Shown in pieces: positions 25,908 through 35,836 of a stretch of DNA of 64,000 bases. How positions within the stretch are numbered: the stretch's first letter is position 1; each line of letters opens with the position of its first letter. The stretch comes from Dyadobacter frigoris. Lineage in GTDB: Bacteria > Bacteroidota > Bacteroidia > Cytophagales > Spirosomataceae. The position numbers and the translations under genes were made by a program. The stretch covers positions 62,001 through 126,000 of the forward strand of contig NZ_SZVO01000001.1 in NCBI RefSeq assembly GCF_005280585.1. The letters are read 5' to 3'. The notes beneath the pieces are model-generated. The model had not been told where the DNA came from. It did no database searches and was given only the letters and a program-made list of their open reading frames with translations.

Positions 25908-25948
25908 AAAAAAACGGTGGCAAGAAATAACTCCTGCCACCGTTTTTT
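25908..25948. terminator. bidirectional terminator between ompA-like gene and tpiA
   Basis: AAAAAACGGTGGCA pairs with TGCCACCGTTTTTT across a 12-nt loop. The A- and T-runs on both sides serve the two convergent genes. Confidence 0.85.
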
Positions 25949-25963
25949 TTATGTTGAAAAGTA

Positions 25964-26725
25964 TTATCTCGCTTTGATAATATTGGTAAACTCACGGGAT
26001 TTAAGAGAAGCACCTCCAACAAGGCCTCCGTCGATATCCGGAGAAGCAAAAAGCTCATCAGCACTTGCAGCAGTAACACTTCCGCCGTACAAAATAGAGA
26101 TTTCTTCGGCCGTTTCAGTGCCGTATTTGGTTGCGATGTGCGCACGTAAAGCTGCATGCATTTCCTGTGCCTGTTCTGCGCTTGCAGTAAGCCCGGTACC
26201 AATGGCCCAGATTGGCTCGTAAGCGATAACAACAGAAAGTAACTGCTCAGCGGAAAGATGGAAAAGACTTTCCGTGATCTGATTTTTTACAAACCCGATA
26301 TAATCTTCATTTTGTCTCTGATCAAGAGATTCCCCACAACAGAAAATCGGTGAAATGCCGTATTCCAAAGCGATATTAACCTTGGCTGCAAGTAATTCAT
26401 TGGATTCATTAAAATACTGGCGGCGTTCGCTATGGCCAACAAGCACATACTCAATGCCAATCGATTGAAGCATAGCAGCTGAAATTTCACCTGTGAATGC
26501 ACCAGAAACTTTATCAGAGCAATTTTGCGCAGCTAATGCAAAATTCGGAGATTCCTCAATATATTTTTTTAGGGTAGTCAGATAAATGGCAGGAGGGCAA
26601 AGAATCACTTTTACATCTCCTTTTACTTCATCATTAGCCATGTTAACAAGTTCTGAGGTTAAGGCAACAGCCTCATCTGCAAGCTTGTTCATTTTCCAAT
26701 TACCGGCAACTATTTTTTTTCGCAT
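25964..26725 (-). CDS. tpiA: triosephosphate isomerase
   Basis: The 253-residue TIM barrel has all catalytic residues: Asn9 and Lys11 (GNWKMN), His98 (VGHSERR) and Glu170 (AYEPIWAIGTG, the flexible loop 6). The phosphate-binding LYGGSV and GGLVGGASL runs follow. It interconverts dihydroxyacetone phosphate and glyceraldehyde-3-phosphate in the cytoplasm. It is monocistronic here, with a TATTTTTG -7-like box on the minus strand at 26769-26762. Confidence 0.97.
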   Translation of the reverse strand: MRKKIVAGNWKMNKLADEAVALTSELVNMANDEVKGDVKVILCPPAIYLTTLKKYIEESPNFALAAQNCSDKVSGAFTGEISAAMLQSIGIEYVLVGHSERRQYFNESNELLAAKVNIALEYGISPIFCCGESLDQRQNEDYIGFVKNQITESLFHLSAEQLLSVVIAYEPIWAIGTGLTASAEQAQEMHAALRAHIATKYGTETAEEISILYGGSVTAASADELFASPDIDGGLVGGASLKSREFTNIIKAR

Positions 26726-27007
26726 AATTATTTTATTGTGTTAAATCTTCATTTTGCGCTACAAAAATACCATATTTTCCACATTAACCGTATTCTATTT
26801 GCCTTTTAAAATATATTCAGATTAATGAGGAAATATAAAGAATTAGTTGTGTTTATTATAGAAATTAGAATTAATTTTACTTAAGAAACTGATTTTGTTA
26901 AAATGAACACTTACTCTATCTTTATAAGGTGTAAATCATTCTAAATGAGACCGTTTAATTGATGAAAATATAAATACTAACAAAAGTTTAAAAGAAAGGA
27001 GGCCAAG

Positions 27008-28279
27008 ATGAAAACGTTTATCTGGTTATGTCTATTCAGCATGGTTGTTATTGCAAAACCGGCCGTAGCAGCATCTGCTGATGGAGTTGAACTTGCTGAT
27101 GCTGAGAAATACGGTTATTTTCTTGAAAAAAATCATAAAACTGCGCGTATCCCTTTTGAGTTGCACTCAAACCTGATTTTGGTTTATGTCAAAGTCAACG
27201 ACGTGGATTCTTTACGTTTTATACTGGACACCGGTGTAAGCTCGATTATCATTACAGATCCCCTAATATTAAAGCCTGACAAACTTCGGTTGACACGTAC
27301 CGTAAACCTTGCAGGCGCCGGGGAAGGGAAAGCTATTGCTGCCCATGTAGCGATTGACAACCGGTTTTCGATGGGGCGTTTAAAGGCTAACCATCAGAAT
27401 ATTGTCGTAATTGAAAAGGATTTTTTACGTCTTTCTGAATATGTCGGAGTACCTGTTCATGGTATTTTCGGCTATGATGTGTTCAACAACTTTGTTGTGA
27501 CTATCGATTTTTCCAAGAGAGAACTTATCCTGGTTCAAAACGGAAAATATAAATATAAAGCCAGCAAAGGCGATAAACACGAGATAACCATTGAAGATGC
27601 GAAACCATTTACCAATGCGGTAACATTGTTCGCTGACGGTCGTGAAAAACCTATTCGAGTATTAATTGATACCGGCGCAGGCCATGCTTTGCTTTTGAAC
27701 AATACACCTCATGAAACTTACCGGCTGCCGGAAAAAGTAATCCGCGCACAATTAGGCAGAGGATTAAATGGTGTGATCAATGGAAATCTTGGCCGTGTAG
27801 ACAGGATGCGTTTGGGCAAATTTGAACTGGACAATATCGTAGCGTCTTTCCCGGATAGCCTTGGATTTAGTTCAAAAATGGGTAAAGGCGTTGAGCGTCA
27901 GGGCAATATTGGATGTGAGTTGCTGAGAAGATTCAAGGTTACTATGAATTATCATGAAGGTTATATGGTTTTGAAACCCGTAAGAAGTATGATGCGGGAA
28001 AAATTTGAACACGATATGAGCGGCATGGAAATCCGGGCAGATGCCAGTAATTTACATGCTTATTTTGTCAACCATGTGCAGGAATCTTCACCAGCATTTA
28101 GTGCAGGATTACTGGAAGGTGACCAGCTTCTTTTCATTGATAATCACGCTGCTGCTGAACTCAATGTAAGTGAGATTTATAAACTGATGCAAAGAGGTGA
28201 CGGAAGAAATATTGACTTGCTAGTAAAACGTAACGGCGCCATTTTCTTCACCAAAATTACACTCAGAAGAATGATTTGA
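27008..28279 (+). CDS. tandem retropepsin-like aspartyl protease with PDZ domain
   Basis: The 423-residue protein has an N-terminal signal peptide (cut near residue 21). Two aspartyl-protease half-domains follow, with catalytic Asp74 in FILDTGVSS and Asp221 in VLIDTGAGH, and then a PDZ domain (about 335-420, SPAFSAGLLEGDQLLFIDN). Two DTG motifs in one chain would let the active site form without dimerisation. It is likely periplasmic; substrates are unknown. The start is preceded by AAAGGAGG, an unusually good Shine-Dalgarno sequence for this phylum. mnmD begins 36 bp after its stop. Confidence 0.88.
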   Translation: MKTFIWLCLFSMVVIAKPAVAASADGVELADAEKYGYFLEKNHKTARIPFELHSNLILVYVKVNDVDSLRFILDTGVSSIIITDPLILKPDKLRLTRTVNLAGAGEGKAIAAHVAIDNRFSMGRLKANHQNIVVIEKDFLRLSEYVGVPVHGIFGYDVFNNFVVTIDFSKRELILVQNGKYKYKASKGDKHEITIEDAKPFTNAVTLFADGREKPIRVLIDTGAGHALLLNNTPHETYRLPEKVIRAQLGRGLNGVINGNLGRVDRMRLGKFELDNIVASFPDSLGFSSKMGKGVERQGNIGCELLRRFKVTMNYHEGYMVLKPVRSMMREKFEHDMSGMEIRADASNLHAYFVNHVQESSPAFSAGLLEGDQLLFIDNHAAAELNVSEIYKLMQRGDGRNIDLLVKRNGAIFFTKITLRRMI

Positions 28280-28315
28280 GTATTTTTAGACTCTAAACTA
28301 AATAGTAGTCTTGAT

Positions 28316-28972
28316 TTGGAACGCCTAAGATTAACAGAAGACGGATCGCATTCTTTATATAATTCCCAATACAATCAGCATTATCATTCTGTGTCTGGAG
28401 CTCTCAAAGAGTCCAGACACATTTATATGAACCTGGGCCTGATTCCTGTGCTGGAATCGGATCAGGAAACTATCCGTGTTTTTGAAATGGGTTTTGGAAC
28501 GGGTTTAAACGCCTATCTTACCTGGCAAGCCGCAGATCAGTATAAAAAGAAAATTCTCTACACAGGCGTGGAAGCTTTTCCGGTTTCTCAAGAAGAGGCC
28601 TCACATTTAAATTACGAGTCAGTCATTTCTCAACCAGGATTTATGCAGCTTCATGAATCGTCCTGGTTCACAAATCATTCTTTTTCAGAATATTTTCAAT
28701 TTAGAAAAGAGCAGCTGACTTTAGAGGATTTTAGCCCGGAAAACCTTTTCGATGTGATTTACTATGACGCCTTCGATCCCAAAGCACAGCCGGAATTGTG
28801 GACCGAAGAAATATTGAAAAAAATAGCGGCCCAAACCAGATCAGGCGGCGTATTAGTTACATATTCTTCCAAAGGAATTGTAAAACGGGCACTGGCCGCG
28901 GCTGGTTTCAAAGTTGAAAAACATAAAGGTCCGGGGAAAAAGTGGCACGTTCTTCGGGCAATTAAGCAATGA
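28316..28972 (+). CDS. mnmD: tRNA 5-methylaminomethyl-2-thiouridine methyltransferase MnmD
   Basis: The 218-residue SAM-dependent methyltransferase has an MnmD-like N-terminus (DGSHSLYNSQYNQHYHS), the SAM-binding loop FEMGFGTGLNAYL near residue 57 and the catalytic-site run YYDAFDPKAQPELW. It carries out the last methylation of mnm5s2U at the wobble position of certain tRNAs. It lacks the FAD-dependent MnmC1 half found fused in Escherichia coli, as is usual in Bacteroidota. No ATG precedes the conserved region in frame, so TTG at 28316 is taken as the start. Confidence 0.9.
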   Translation: MERLRLTEDGSHSLYNSQYNQHYHSVSGALKESRHIYMNLGLIPVLESDQETIRVFEMGFGTGLNAYLTWQAADQYKKKILYTGVEAFPVSQEEASHLNYESVISQPGFMQLHESSWFTNHSFSEYFQFRKEQLTLEDFSPENLFDVIYYDAFDPKAQPELWTEEILKKIAAQTRSGGVLVTYSSKGIVKRALAAAGFKVEKHKGPGKKWHVLRAIKQ

Positions 28973-29064
28973 TCTATGTCTGGTCTGGTTTAACAATGCT
29001 TTGCCGGGCGTAGCGTTAATGGGTACATTTGTTGAATTATTAAAAGTGTTAGTTTAAAACCAGT

Positions 29065-29649
29065 ATGGCATATCAGGATATCATCAGTCAGGAATTACGG
29101 GAAGCACAAACCGTTCTCGATACATTTTTAAGTGATCCGGTTCAAATAGAAAAAATTGAAAAAGCAGCGTCTTTGATGGCGGATGCAATTTTAAATAATC
29201 ATAAAATAATTTCCTGTGGAAACGGCGGCTCGCATTGCGACGCGATGCATTTTGCCGAAGAATTAACGGGCCGTTATCGTGATAATCGCCGCGCATTGCC
29301 TGCAATCGCTATTTCGGATGTTAGCCATATCAGTTGTGTAAGCAATGATTTTGGTTTTGAATATGTCTTTTCAAGATTTATTGAAGGTTTGGGCCAGGAA
29401 GGTGATGTACTTTTAGGGCTTAGCACAAGCGGAAATTCAGCAAATATTATTCGCGCAGTAGAAGCGGCAAAAGCAAAAGGAATGAAAGTGGTGATCATGT
29501 CCGGAAAAGATGGCGGAAAACTGGCCGGACTTGCAGATGTAGAAATCCGTGTTCCGCATTTCGGTTACGCCGACAGGATTCAGGAAATACACATCAAGGT
29601 GATACACATTTTCATGCTTCTGATTGAAAAAATGGTGATTGAAGGATAA
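29065..29649 (+). CDS. gmhA: sedoheptulose-7-phosphate isomerase
   Basis: The 194-residue SIS-domain enzyme carries [18 protein letters not shown], the phosphate-binding STSGNS and the zinc-site segment EIHIKVIH. It converts sedoheptulose 7-phosphate to D-glycero-D-manno-heptose 7-phosphate, the first step of ADP-heptose synthesis for LPS core or S-layer glycans. None of the later heptose genes (hldE, gmhB) is in the window. A Nudix gene follows 47 bp later. Confidence 0.93.
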   Translation: MAYQDIISQELREAQTVLDTFLSDPVQIEKIEKAASLMADAILNNHKIISCGNGGSHCDAMHFAEELTGRYRDNRRALPAIAISDVSHISCVSNDFGFEYVFSRFIEGLGQEGDVLLGLSTSGNSANIIRAVEAAKAKGMKVVIMSGKDGGKLAGLADVEIRVPHFGYADRIQEIHIKVIHIFMLLIEKMVIEG

Positions 29650-29696
29650 TTTTTAGTAATATGCTTGCGGGTTTATATTAACATTATTCAGGTTTC

Positions 29697-30137
29697 ATGA
29701 AAGTACGTCCGGCAGTTGTCATTGTTAAGGAAGATACTGTTTTGACCATGCGCTATGTGTATGGAGAAAAAGAAGTTTATGCGCTTCCCGGAGGTAATCC
29801 TGATCCCGATGAATGCCTGCCCGAAGCACTTCGCAGGGAATTAATGGAGGAACTCGGAGTCACCGTCGAAATCGGGGAAATGGCGCTTTGCGGTGAAGTT
29901 TTGTGGGGTGAAATGAAAAAAGAAACGCTTCATATGGTTTTCAATGCCAAAATTACAGATGGAAATCCTGCGTTAAATCCTGTTGAAACAACTGCTTTGG
30001 AAATGGTCTGGCTGCCTTTTACAGAACTTGACCAAAAGCTGATGTACCCAAATGTGGGAAAAGATATCGTTCAATATCTTAATGGCAATTTGAAGTCTTC
30101 CTATGTTGGTGTAATTGACCAACCGTATGTCAAGTAA
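29697..30137 (+). CDS. Nudix hydrolase
   Basis: This 146-residue protein has a perfect Nudix box at residues 33-55 (G33, E39, R47-E48, E51-E52, G54), followed by the usual mixed fold. It hydrolyses a nucleoside diphosphate linked to another moiety; the substrate cannot be predicted. The gene is close behind gmhA on the same strand and may be co-transcribed, which would allow a nucleotide-sugar substrate, but this is a guess. Confidence 0.9.
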   Translation: MKVRPAVVIVKEDTVLTMRYVYGEKEVYALPGGNPDPDECLPEALRRELMEELGVTVEIGEMALCGEVLWGEMKKETLHMVFNAKITDGNPALNPVETTALEMVWLPFTELDQKLMYPNVGKDIVQYLNGNLKSSYVGVIDQPYVK

Positions 30138-30318
30138 ATAAAAATAAAATTTTTAGAAATCGTCTATTCCGCCGTTATCGGTGAAATTAGAAATAAATTA
30201 TAGTGATAAGTTGCATTTTTAGAGGCTTTTTAATGCTATTTCCATTATACTTTTATTTCAGGCTTCACAAAAACAGAAACAAACCGTACTTTTGCGGTTT
30301 AACGAGTTTCAAGGATAA

Positions 30319-33300
30319 ATGGACAACGAGAGGAAGGAGCGATTATCACAGTTTTTGAAAAGAAACTCTGAGGGCCAAACATTATCACAAGGACGCTCAA
30401 TTTTCAGCAGTGGAGGTTACAGCATTGTGAAATTGGATTACAATGGAGGAGGCTACGCCGAGTTCAAAGTGAAAAGTGATTACTCGGTCCGGGATTATGT
30501 TATCAAAATCCAGGATTTTCTTACCCCGAATATAATTACTTCCTGTACATGTACACATGATTTTGGCGGCCTGTGTAAGCACAGGATTGCTATGACGCTG
30601 TATGTGCTGGATAAAATGCCTGCTTATGTGAAGCCAACGGAGCATAACATGGCAGATACAATGGTGGTACTTCCATCTCTAAAGGATGTATATCTGGAAG
30701 ATTTTGTACAGCGTGAAAACTGGAATAACCGTAATCAGCCTGTCAAAGTAGATATTTTGGCGACGCGTGATGGCTTTGCTGAATGCAAAGTAAATCTTCG
30801 GGATAACGAATTCTCAGTTCAATTCACAAAAATCCCCAATTCCAATCAGATACAAACGTGTTGTTCCTGTGACCAAATACTTTATGTTCCTTTATGTGAA
30901 CATAAACTGGCGGCGCTTTTAAAACTGCGTGATCAGTTTGGCGAACGTGCGTTTGATATGATGCGTGACTGGACGGAAGATAAAACTGCGCTTTTGGCTG
31001 AATATGGCTATACGCTGGAAGATAATCTGGAAGGAAAATTTGATTTCAAAATTGACCAGAACGGTACTTTACAATTAATCAGACAAGATAAAGGAATACA
31101 AAAAGTTGGTGTTTTCCAGAACTGGCAAATGCTTCGGAATAAAGTAATTCCTGATTTGCAGCCAGTTTATCAGGTAAATGACTCGGATTCGCATTCTGGA
31201 GACGAAAGACTTTCATTATATGTTTTCTGGCCAAGAGGTTTTGATAGTTTGCTTGATGTAGGTTTTGGAATTTTTTCTGCAAAGAGCAGTTCCAAAACAC
31301 AAAAATATACCCACATCAGAAGTATTGCAGGCGGATCGGGAACGGCTTACTTGCCAGAAGAAATTCCGGTTTTAACGGCCAGTGATTCACGTCTGGTTCG
31401 TATTGCACGTCATTTTAGTCCGGAAGGGCTTCAAAAATATATGAAGAGCCAGGGGCAGGCGGGTTCGCATTTGAGCGACGAATCTTCTGATTATCAAAAT
31501 GAAGCGCGCAAATGGGTAGGCAGACAAATCGTCCGGATTTTTAAGGATCTTACCGGTGAGCGTTTATTCATTACAGAAAGCGATTATGTAACAAACCAGA
31601 ATCAGCTTCAGGAAATAAAAATTCATCCAACGCCAGCTAAATTATTTTTTGTATTAACGGAGGATCAGGAATTTATCAGTCTCAACCCTTATGTTGAAAT
31701 TGAAAAAGGCCGGCCGATCGATTTGCAGCAGGTTGCTTCTTCTTTTGACAGTTTTTGGTTAGGTATTTATAAAGAAGATATATTATTCCGCTGGGCCAGT
31801 ATTAATGATGCCGAAATGGTTGATTACCTGCGCCAGAACGGTTTCAAAATCCGGGTAAGAAAGGATCACGCTGAAACTTTCATGAAGGATTGGGTCATGC
31901 CGGTTACGGAACATTTCGAGGTAGTTTTTCAAACGCGCCACGCGTTGGAAACGAGTGCGATGAAATATGAAAAAGGTAGGGTATATCTGAAAGAAGACGA
32001 CGCCAATTTGCTCATCGTTCCGACTTATGTTTATGAAGGTGATGCGGAATCGGAAGAAACAGAACTGATTCACGATAACCAGCGTACCAAAGCAAGATTT
32101 GAAGATAACCACATTCATTTACTTGAACGGGATATCGTTGCTGAAAAAGCGCATTGGGAATGGGTAAAATCCCTGCATCCGGATTTCGCTCAGCAACCCG
32201 ATCAACCGTTTTTCTTCATTCCTTTTGACGAAGTGATGAAAGATGGCTGGTTATTCCACTTCGTTGATACGGTTGAGGAAAAAGAAATTCAGCTTTTAGG
32301 TTTTAAAGACCTGAAAAAAATGCGCATTAACCCGAACAGGGGAAAAGTGCAAATCCGGGCTTCTTCCGGAATCGATTGGTTTGATATGCAAATCGAGATC
32401 AGTTTCGGAGATCAACAAGTGACTTTGGCAGACGCCAAAAAAGCGTTGTTGAAAAAACAGAATTATGTGGAGCTGAAAGATGGTTCGATGGGAATTTTGC
32501 CGGAAGAATGGATTCAGAAACTTGAACCGTTATTGAAATTTGGCAGAGTGGATGGTGACGAAGTGCATTTGTCGAAATTCCATTTTTCGCTGATTGAAGA
32601 ATTGGCTTCGCAGATCGATAACGAGGAAGTTTTACAGGAGCTTTGGGAGAAAAAACAAAAACTCCTGAATTTTAAAGAAATTCCAAGTGTGCCGCTTCCT
32701 GAAAACATCAACGCGACGCTGAGACAATATCAGGAAGAAGGATATAAATGGCTGAATTTCCTGGAAGAATTTGGCTGGGGCGGATGTTTGGCGGATGATA
32801 TGGGTTTGGGGAAAACCCTTCAAATGCTGACGTTCCTGCAACACCAGAAGAACAAAAATCCAAAGGCTACGAATTTAGTCGTAGTTCCTACTACATTGAT
32901 TTTTAACTGGCAGGCGGAATCTGCCAAGTTTACACCAGAGTTGAATTTGTATGTTCACCGTGGTATGGATAGGCGGAAAGATCTTGAAATTTTCCATGAT
33001 TATGATATTGTTTTAACAACGTACGGCACCATGAGAAGTGATGTCGAATTGTTGAAAAAAATCCAGTTCAACTATATTGTTTTAGACGAATCTCAGGCAA
33101 TCAAAAATCCTGATTCACTGACAGCAAAAGCATCCAGATTGCTCAGATCGAACAATCGTCTGGCCATGACAGGTACGCCGGTTGAGAATAATACATTTGA
33201 TTTATATTCTCAATTTGAGTTTCTGAATCCTGGATTATTAGGTCATGCTGATTTTTTCCGTGCCGAATATGCAACGCCGATTGATAAGTTTCAGGACAAA

Positions 33301-34101
33301 GTGAAGGCCGAAGAATTACGCCGTTTGGTATATCCCTTTATGCTGAAACGTACCAAGGAAGAGGTTGCAACCGACTTGCCTGATAAAACCGAAACCATAC
33401 TGTATTGTGAGATGGGCAAGAAGCAACGGAAGGTCTACGAAACAATTCGTGAGAAGTATAGATTGCAGATTGCAGAGAAACTGGCAACCGATGGCTTGAA
33501 CAAAAGTAACTTCCTGATTTTTGAAGCGCTTCTGAAACTTCGCCAGATCTGTGATTCGCCGGTATTACTTTCGGATGATGTAGATTATGGAAATGAATCT
33601 GCGAAGCTGGAAGAAATTGTAAGGGAAATTGAGGAAAATGCTTCGAATCACAAGATTCTGATATTTAGCCAATTCCTGGGAATGCTTGACCTTATCCGTC
33701 AGCATTTGGAAAAGGTAAATATTCCTTATGAATATCTGGATGGACAAACCGTTGATCGTGCGGGCCGTGTAAACCGTTTCCAGAATGATCAGAATTGCCG
33801 TGTGTTTTTAATGAGTTTGAAAGCGGGTGGAGTAGGACTTAACCTGACCGAAGCGGATTATGTTTATCTGATGGATCCATGGTGGAACCCGGCAGTTGAA
33901 CGTCAGGCAATTGACAGAACGCACCGGATCGGTCAAACGCGTAAAGTGTTTGCTTATAAAATGATCTGTAAGGATACGATTGAAGAGAAAATTTTACTGC
34001 TGCAAGAACGCAAGCAGGAACTGGCTGAAGATTTGGTGGGCGGCGAAGCCGGATTTATCAAAAAACTGAGTCAGGACGACATAATGGCATTATTTAGTTA
34101 A
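30319..34101 (+). CDS. SWIM-domain SNF2-family helicase
   Basis: The 1260-residue protein has two SWIM-type zinc-binding segments in its N-terminal part (CTCTHDFGGLCKH near residue 76 and CCSCDQ...LCEH near 183). A long bacterial SNF2-associated region follows. From about 800 to the end comes a full SNF2 motor: DDMGLGKTLQM (motif I, near 825), DESQAIKN (motif II), MTGTPVEN (motif III), SLKAGGVGLNLT and DRTHRIGQ (motif VI). It is a double-stranded DNA translocase that could remodel protein-DNA complexes or stalled RNA polymerase. No nuclease domain is fused. A TACTTTTG -7 box lies at 30287-30294. Confidence 0.92.
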   Translation: MDNERKERLSQFLKRNSEGQTLSQGRSIFSSGGYSIVKLDYNGGGYAEFKVKSDYSVRDYVIKIQDFLTPNIITSCTCTHDFGGLCKHRIAMTLYVLDKMPAYVKPTEHNMADTMVVLPSLKDVYLEDFVQRENWNNRNQPVKVDILATRDGFAECKVNLRDNEFSVQFTKIPNSNQIQTCCSCDQILYVPLCEHKLAALLKLRDQFGERAFDMMRDWTEDKTALLAEYGYTLEDNLEGKFDFKIDQNGTLQLIRQDKGIQKVGVFQNWQMLRNKVIPDLQPVYQVNDSDSHSGDERLSLYVFWPRGFDSLLDVGFGIFSAKSSSKTQKYTHIRSIAGGSGTAYLPEEIPVLTASDSRLVRIARHFSPEGLQKYMKSQGQAGSHLSDESSDYQNEARKWVGRQIVRIFKDLTGERLFITESDYVTNQNQLQEIKIHPTPAKLFFVLTEDQEFISLNPYVEIEKGRPIDLQQVASSFDSFWLGIYKEDILFRWASINDAEMVDYLRQNGFKIRVRKDHAETFMKDWVMPVTEHFEVVFQTRHALETSAMKYEKGRVYLKEDDANLLIVPTYVYEGDAESEETELIHDNQRTKARFEDNHIHLLERDIVAEKAHWEWVKSLHPDFAQQPDQPFFFIPFDEVMKDGWLFHFVDTVEEKEIQLLGFKDLKKMRINPNRGKVQIRASSGIDWFDMQIEISFGDQQVTLADAKKALLKKQNYVELKDGSMGILPEEWIQKLEPLLKFGRVDGDEVHLSKFHFSLIEELASQIDNEEVLQELWEKKQKLLNFKEIPSVPLPENINATLRQYQEEGYKWLNFLEEFGWGGCLADDMGLGKTLQMLTFLQHQKNKNPKATNLVVVPTTLIFNWQAESAKFTPELNLYVHRGMDRRKDLEIFHDYDIVLTTYGTMRSDVELLKKIQFNYIVLDESQAIKNPDSLTAKASRLLRSNNRLAMTGTPVENNTFDLYSQFEFLNPGLLGHADFFRAEYATPIDKFQDKVKAEELRRLVYPFMLKRTKEEVATDLPDKTETILYCEMGKKQRKVYETIREKYRLQIAEKLATDGLNKSNFLIFEALLKLRQICDSPVLLSDDVDYGNESAKLEEIVREIEENASNHKILIFSQFLGMLDLIRQHLEKVNIPYEYLDGQTVDRAGRVNRFQNDQNCRVFLMSLKAGGVGLNLTEADYVYLMDPWWNPAVERQAIDRTHRIGQTRKVFAYKMICKDTIEEKILLLQERKQELAEDLVGGEAGFIKKLSQDDIMALFS

Positions 34102-34143
34102 AAAAGAAGGGTCTACGATTTAATTCGTAGACCCTTCTTTTTA
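34101..34143. terminator. bidirectional terminator between SNF2 gene and ridA-like gene
   Basis: AAGAAGGGTCTACGA pairs with TCGTAGACCCTTCTT around a short loop. It is flanked by an A-run and a T-run and lies between convergent genes. Confidence 0.85.
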
Positions 34144-34151
34144 ATTGTTTT

Positions 34152-34535
34152 TTATTCAACAACAGCAGTAAATTCGATTTCAACAAGATAGTCTGGTGAG
34201 ACTAATTTGCTGATCTCATAAATTCCGGTTGTTGGTTTTATCTCTCCAAAATAGGCGCCATGCGCTCTGGCGATATCGTCAAATTTTGTGATATCCGTTG
34301 TAAAGATTCTTGTGCGTACAACGTCTTTTAGCGAAACGCCAGCTTCTTCAAGCACTTTTGAAATTCTTTCAATGATGTTGTTGGTTTGTGCATAAGCATC
34401 ATCAGCTTTTACAATTTCTCCGTCAACAATAGCAACAGTTCCAGAAACTTCTACAATGTTTCCAATGCGTACAGCACGGCAATAACCCATTTTATCTTCC
34501 CACGGAGATCCTGTGAGAATGTTTTGTCTTGGCAT
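34152..34535 (-). CDS. RidA (YjgF/YER057c) family protein
   Basis: This 127-residue protein has the RidA fold with the conserved Arg in VVRTRIFTTDI and a C-terminal PDYLVEIEFTAVV. RidA enzymes remove reactive 2-aminoacrylate-type enamines; this one could belong to a sub-group with another substrate, since the family is broad. The frame can be extended to 34646, but those 37 residues lack conservation and run towards repeats, so I start at the ATG at 34535 (MPRQNILTGSPWEDKMGYCRA). It stands alone. Confidence 0.9.
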   Translation of the reverse strand: MPRQNILTGSPWEDKMGYCRAVRIGNIVEVSGTVAIVDGEIVKADDAYAQTNNIIERISKVLEEAGVSLKDVVRTRIFTTDITKFDDIARAHGAYFGEIKPTTGIYEISKLVSPDYLVEIEFTAVVE

Positions 34536-34638
34536 GGTAAGGAATTTTAAATTTTTGTGGTGTAAATATATCGGTTGGAATTTAAACCAGAGCGATGTGA
34601 AAACAATTATCGTTGGAATATTGGAATGAGCCGGTAAT

Positions 34639-34913
34639 GACGGCATCGCCGTCTCCTGTTTATAGCTGTTGTTTCGATGTGCTAAATACTGGCTCCCTAG
34701 GAGCCTCCTAAGGAGTTAGGCTTGGCGAGATAGGGTTTTTCTATATACAGGAGGCTCTATGGAGCCATTTTCCGTAAATGCCTTTTTTGATCAAGGAATT
34801 ATTTTTGTATTTAATTTTCTCATTTTGAATAGTATCGATGATCAATGACGGCATCGCCGTCCCCTGTTAATAGCAATTATTTCGATGTGCTGAATCCTGG
34901 CTCCATAGGAGCC
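34639..34913. repeat. second cluster of REP-like mini-hairpins
   Basis: A composite element occurs twice, at 34639 and 34847, 208 bp apart. It is GACGGC-ATC-GCCGTC, then a CCCTGTTTATAG-like spacer, TTTCGATGTGCT and GGCTCC-nTA-GGAGCC. Between them are ATACAGGA and GGCTC-TAT-GGAGCC in the opposite orientation. The shared spacer and the 3-nt loops tie it to the cluster at 2990-3380. Confidence 0.75.
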
Positions 34914-34936
34914 ATTTTCTAAAAATAGTCCGACTT

Positions 34937-35746
34937 TTATCTCAAACCCTTCTTATTCAAATATTCAATCAATGCTTCCGGGTGATCCGTTTGTAAACCT
35001 TGAACGCCTTTACTAATTGCTTCATCCCAAGAGGCCGGTCCTTCCGTTGGACTTTGCACATCAAGCCAGGTTGAAATTTTCTTCTCCTTTATTATTTTTT
35101 CCATTTCCGGATTAACAACATTATCAATGACGCTAATCTTTATCTCGTTTAAAAAAGAGGATAACTGATCTGTACTTTTAATTTCATCCGGAATGCTGGT
35201 CATCAATGGCATTTGTGGTGCTATGGATTTCCATTGTGGATATTGTTCTTTTTTATTGATATAAACTACAATTTGCTTTTCCATTCCCGCTTCCTGAATC
35301 TGCTTCCAGGTTTGAGCAACATCGGCATCTTTAAAATCCAGATAAATATTGATCTTGTTTTTACACAATTTCAAAACGTCCCTGAATTCTGGAATTTTGT
35401 ATGTTTTTTTGTTCTGATTGAATACCTGAAGCTTTTTGATTTCCTCCAAAGTATGATCACTAATTTTGCCTTTTCCATTCGTAGCGCGGTCGACAGTTCC
35501 ATCATGGTGAATGATAAGATAACCGTCTTTGGTTGTACGCAAATCCACTTCAACATAATCCACGCCGTATTTAATTGCTTCATCAATAGACGCTAAGGTG
35601 TTTTCCGGAACATTAGTATGGTTTCCTCGATGGGCAATGACAATAAGTTTGTGCTTACTTGAAGGCAAATTCTGACCTATTGAAAAGGTTGAAATAAAAC
35701 AGAAAACAATCTGAATCAGAAGAAATTTATTTTTGTACGCGGACAT
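34937..35746 (-). CDS. secreted glycerophosphodiester phosphodiesterase
   Basis: The 269-residue protein has a signal peptide (first 25 residues) and the GDPD catalytic motifs: AHRGNHTNVPENT (His-Arg, Glu), VEVDLRTTKDG (Glu, Asp) and IHHDGTVDRATNGKG (His). It hydrolyses glycerophosphodiesters to glycerol-3-phosphate and an alcohol, probably in the periplasm. Bacteroidota often carry GDPDs for phospholipid head-group scavenging. glpK, which could use the products, is 11 kb away and not linked. Confidence 0.93.
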   Translation of the reverse strand: MSAYKNKFLLIQIVFCFISTFSIGQNLPSSKHKLIVIAHRGNHTNVPENTLASIDEAIKYGVDYVEVDLRTTKDGYLIIHHDGTVDRATNGKGKISDHTLEEIKKLQVFNQNKKTYKIPEFRDVLKLCKNKINIYLDFKDADVAQTWKQIQEAGMEKQIVVYINKKEQYPQWKSIAPQMPLMTSIPDEIKSTDQLSSFLNEIKISVIDNVVNPEMEKIIKEKKISTWLDVQSPTEGPASWDEAISKGVQGLQTDHPEALIEYLNKKGLR

Positions 35747-35836
35747 TGTAAATTAATTTATTGTTTGGAAAAACGGTTTAAAACCTTCCTTCAATACTTC
35801 ATTTTTTACAATAAAGGCCACTAATGCATATTAACA

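Noticed and set aside
25615..26232. 205-residue minus-strand frame across the ompA-like and tpiA genes
   Set aside because: It is antisense to two well-supported convergent genes and spans their terminator, so it is a shadow frame.
34536..34646. N-terminal extension of the RidA protein
   Set aside because: Those 37 residues precede the conserved start of the family and run into a repeat region.
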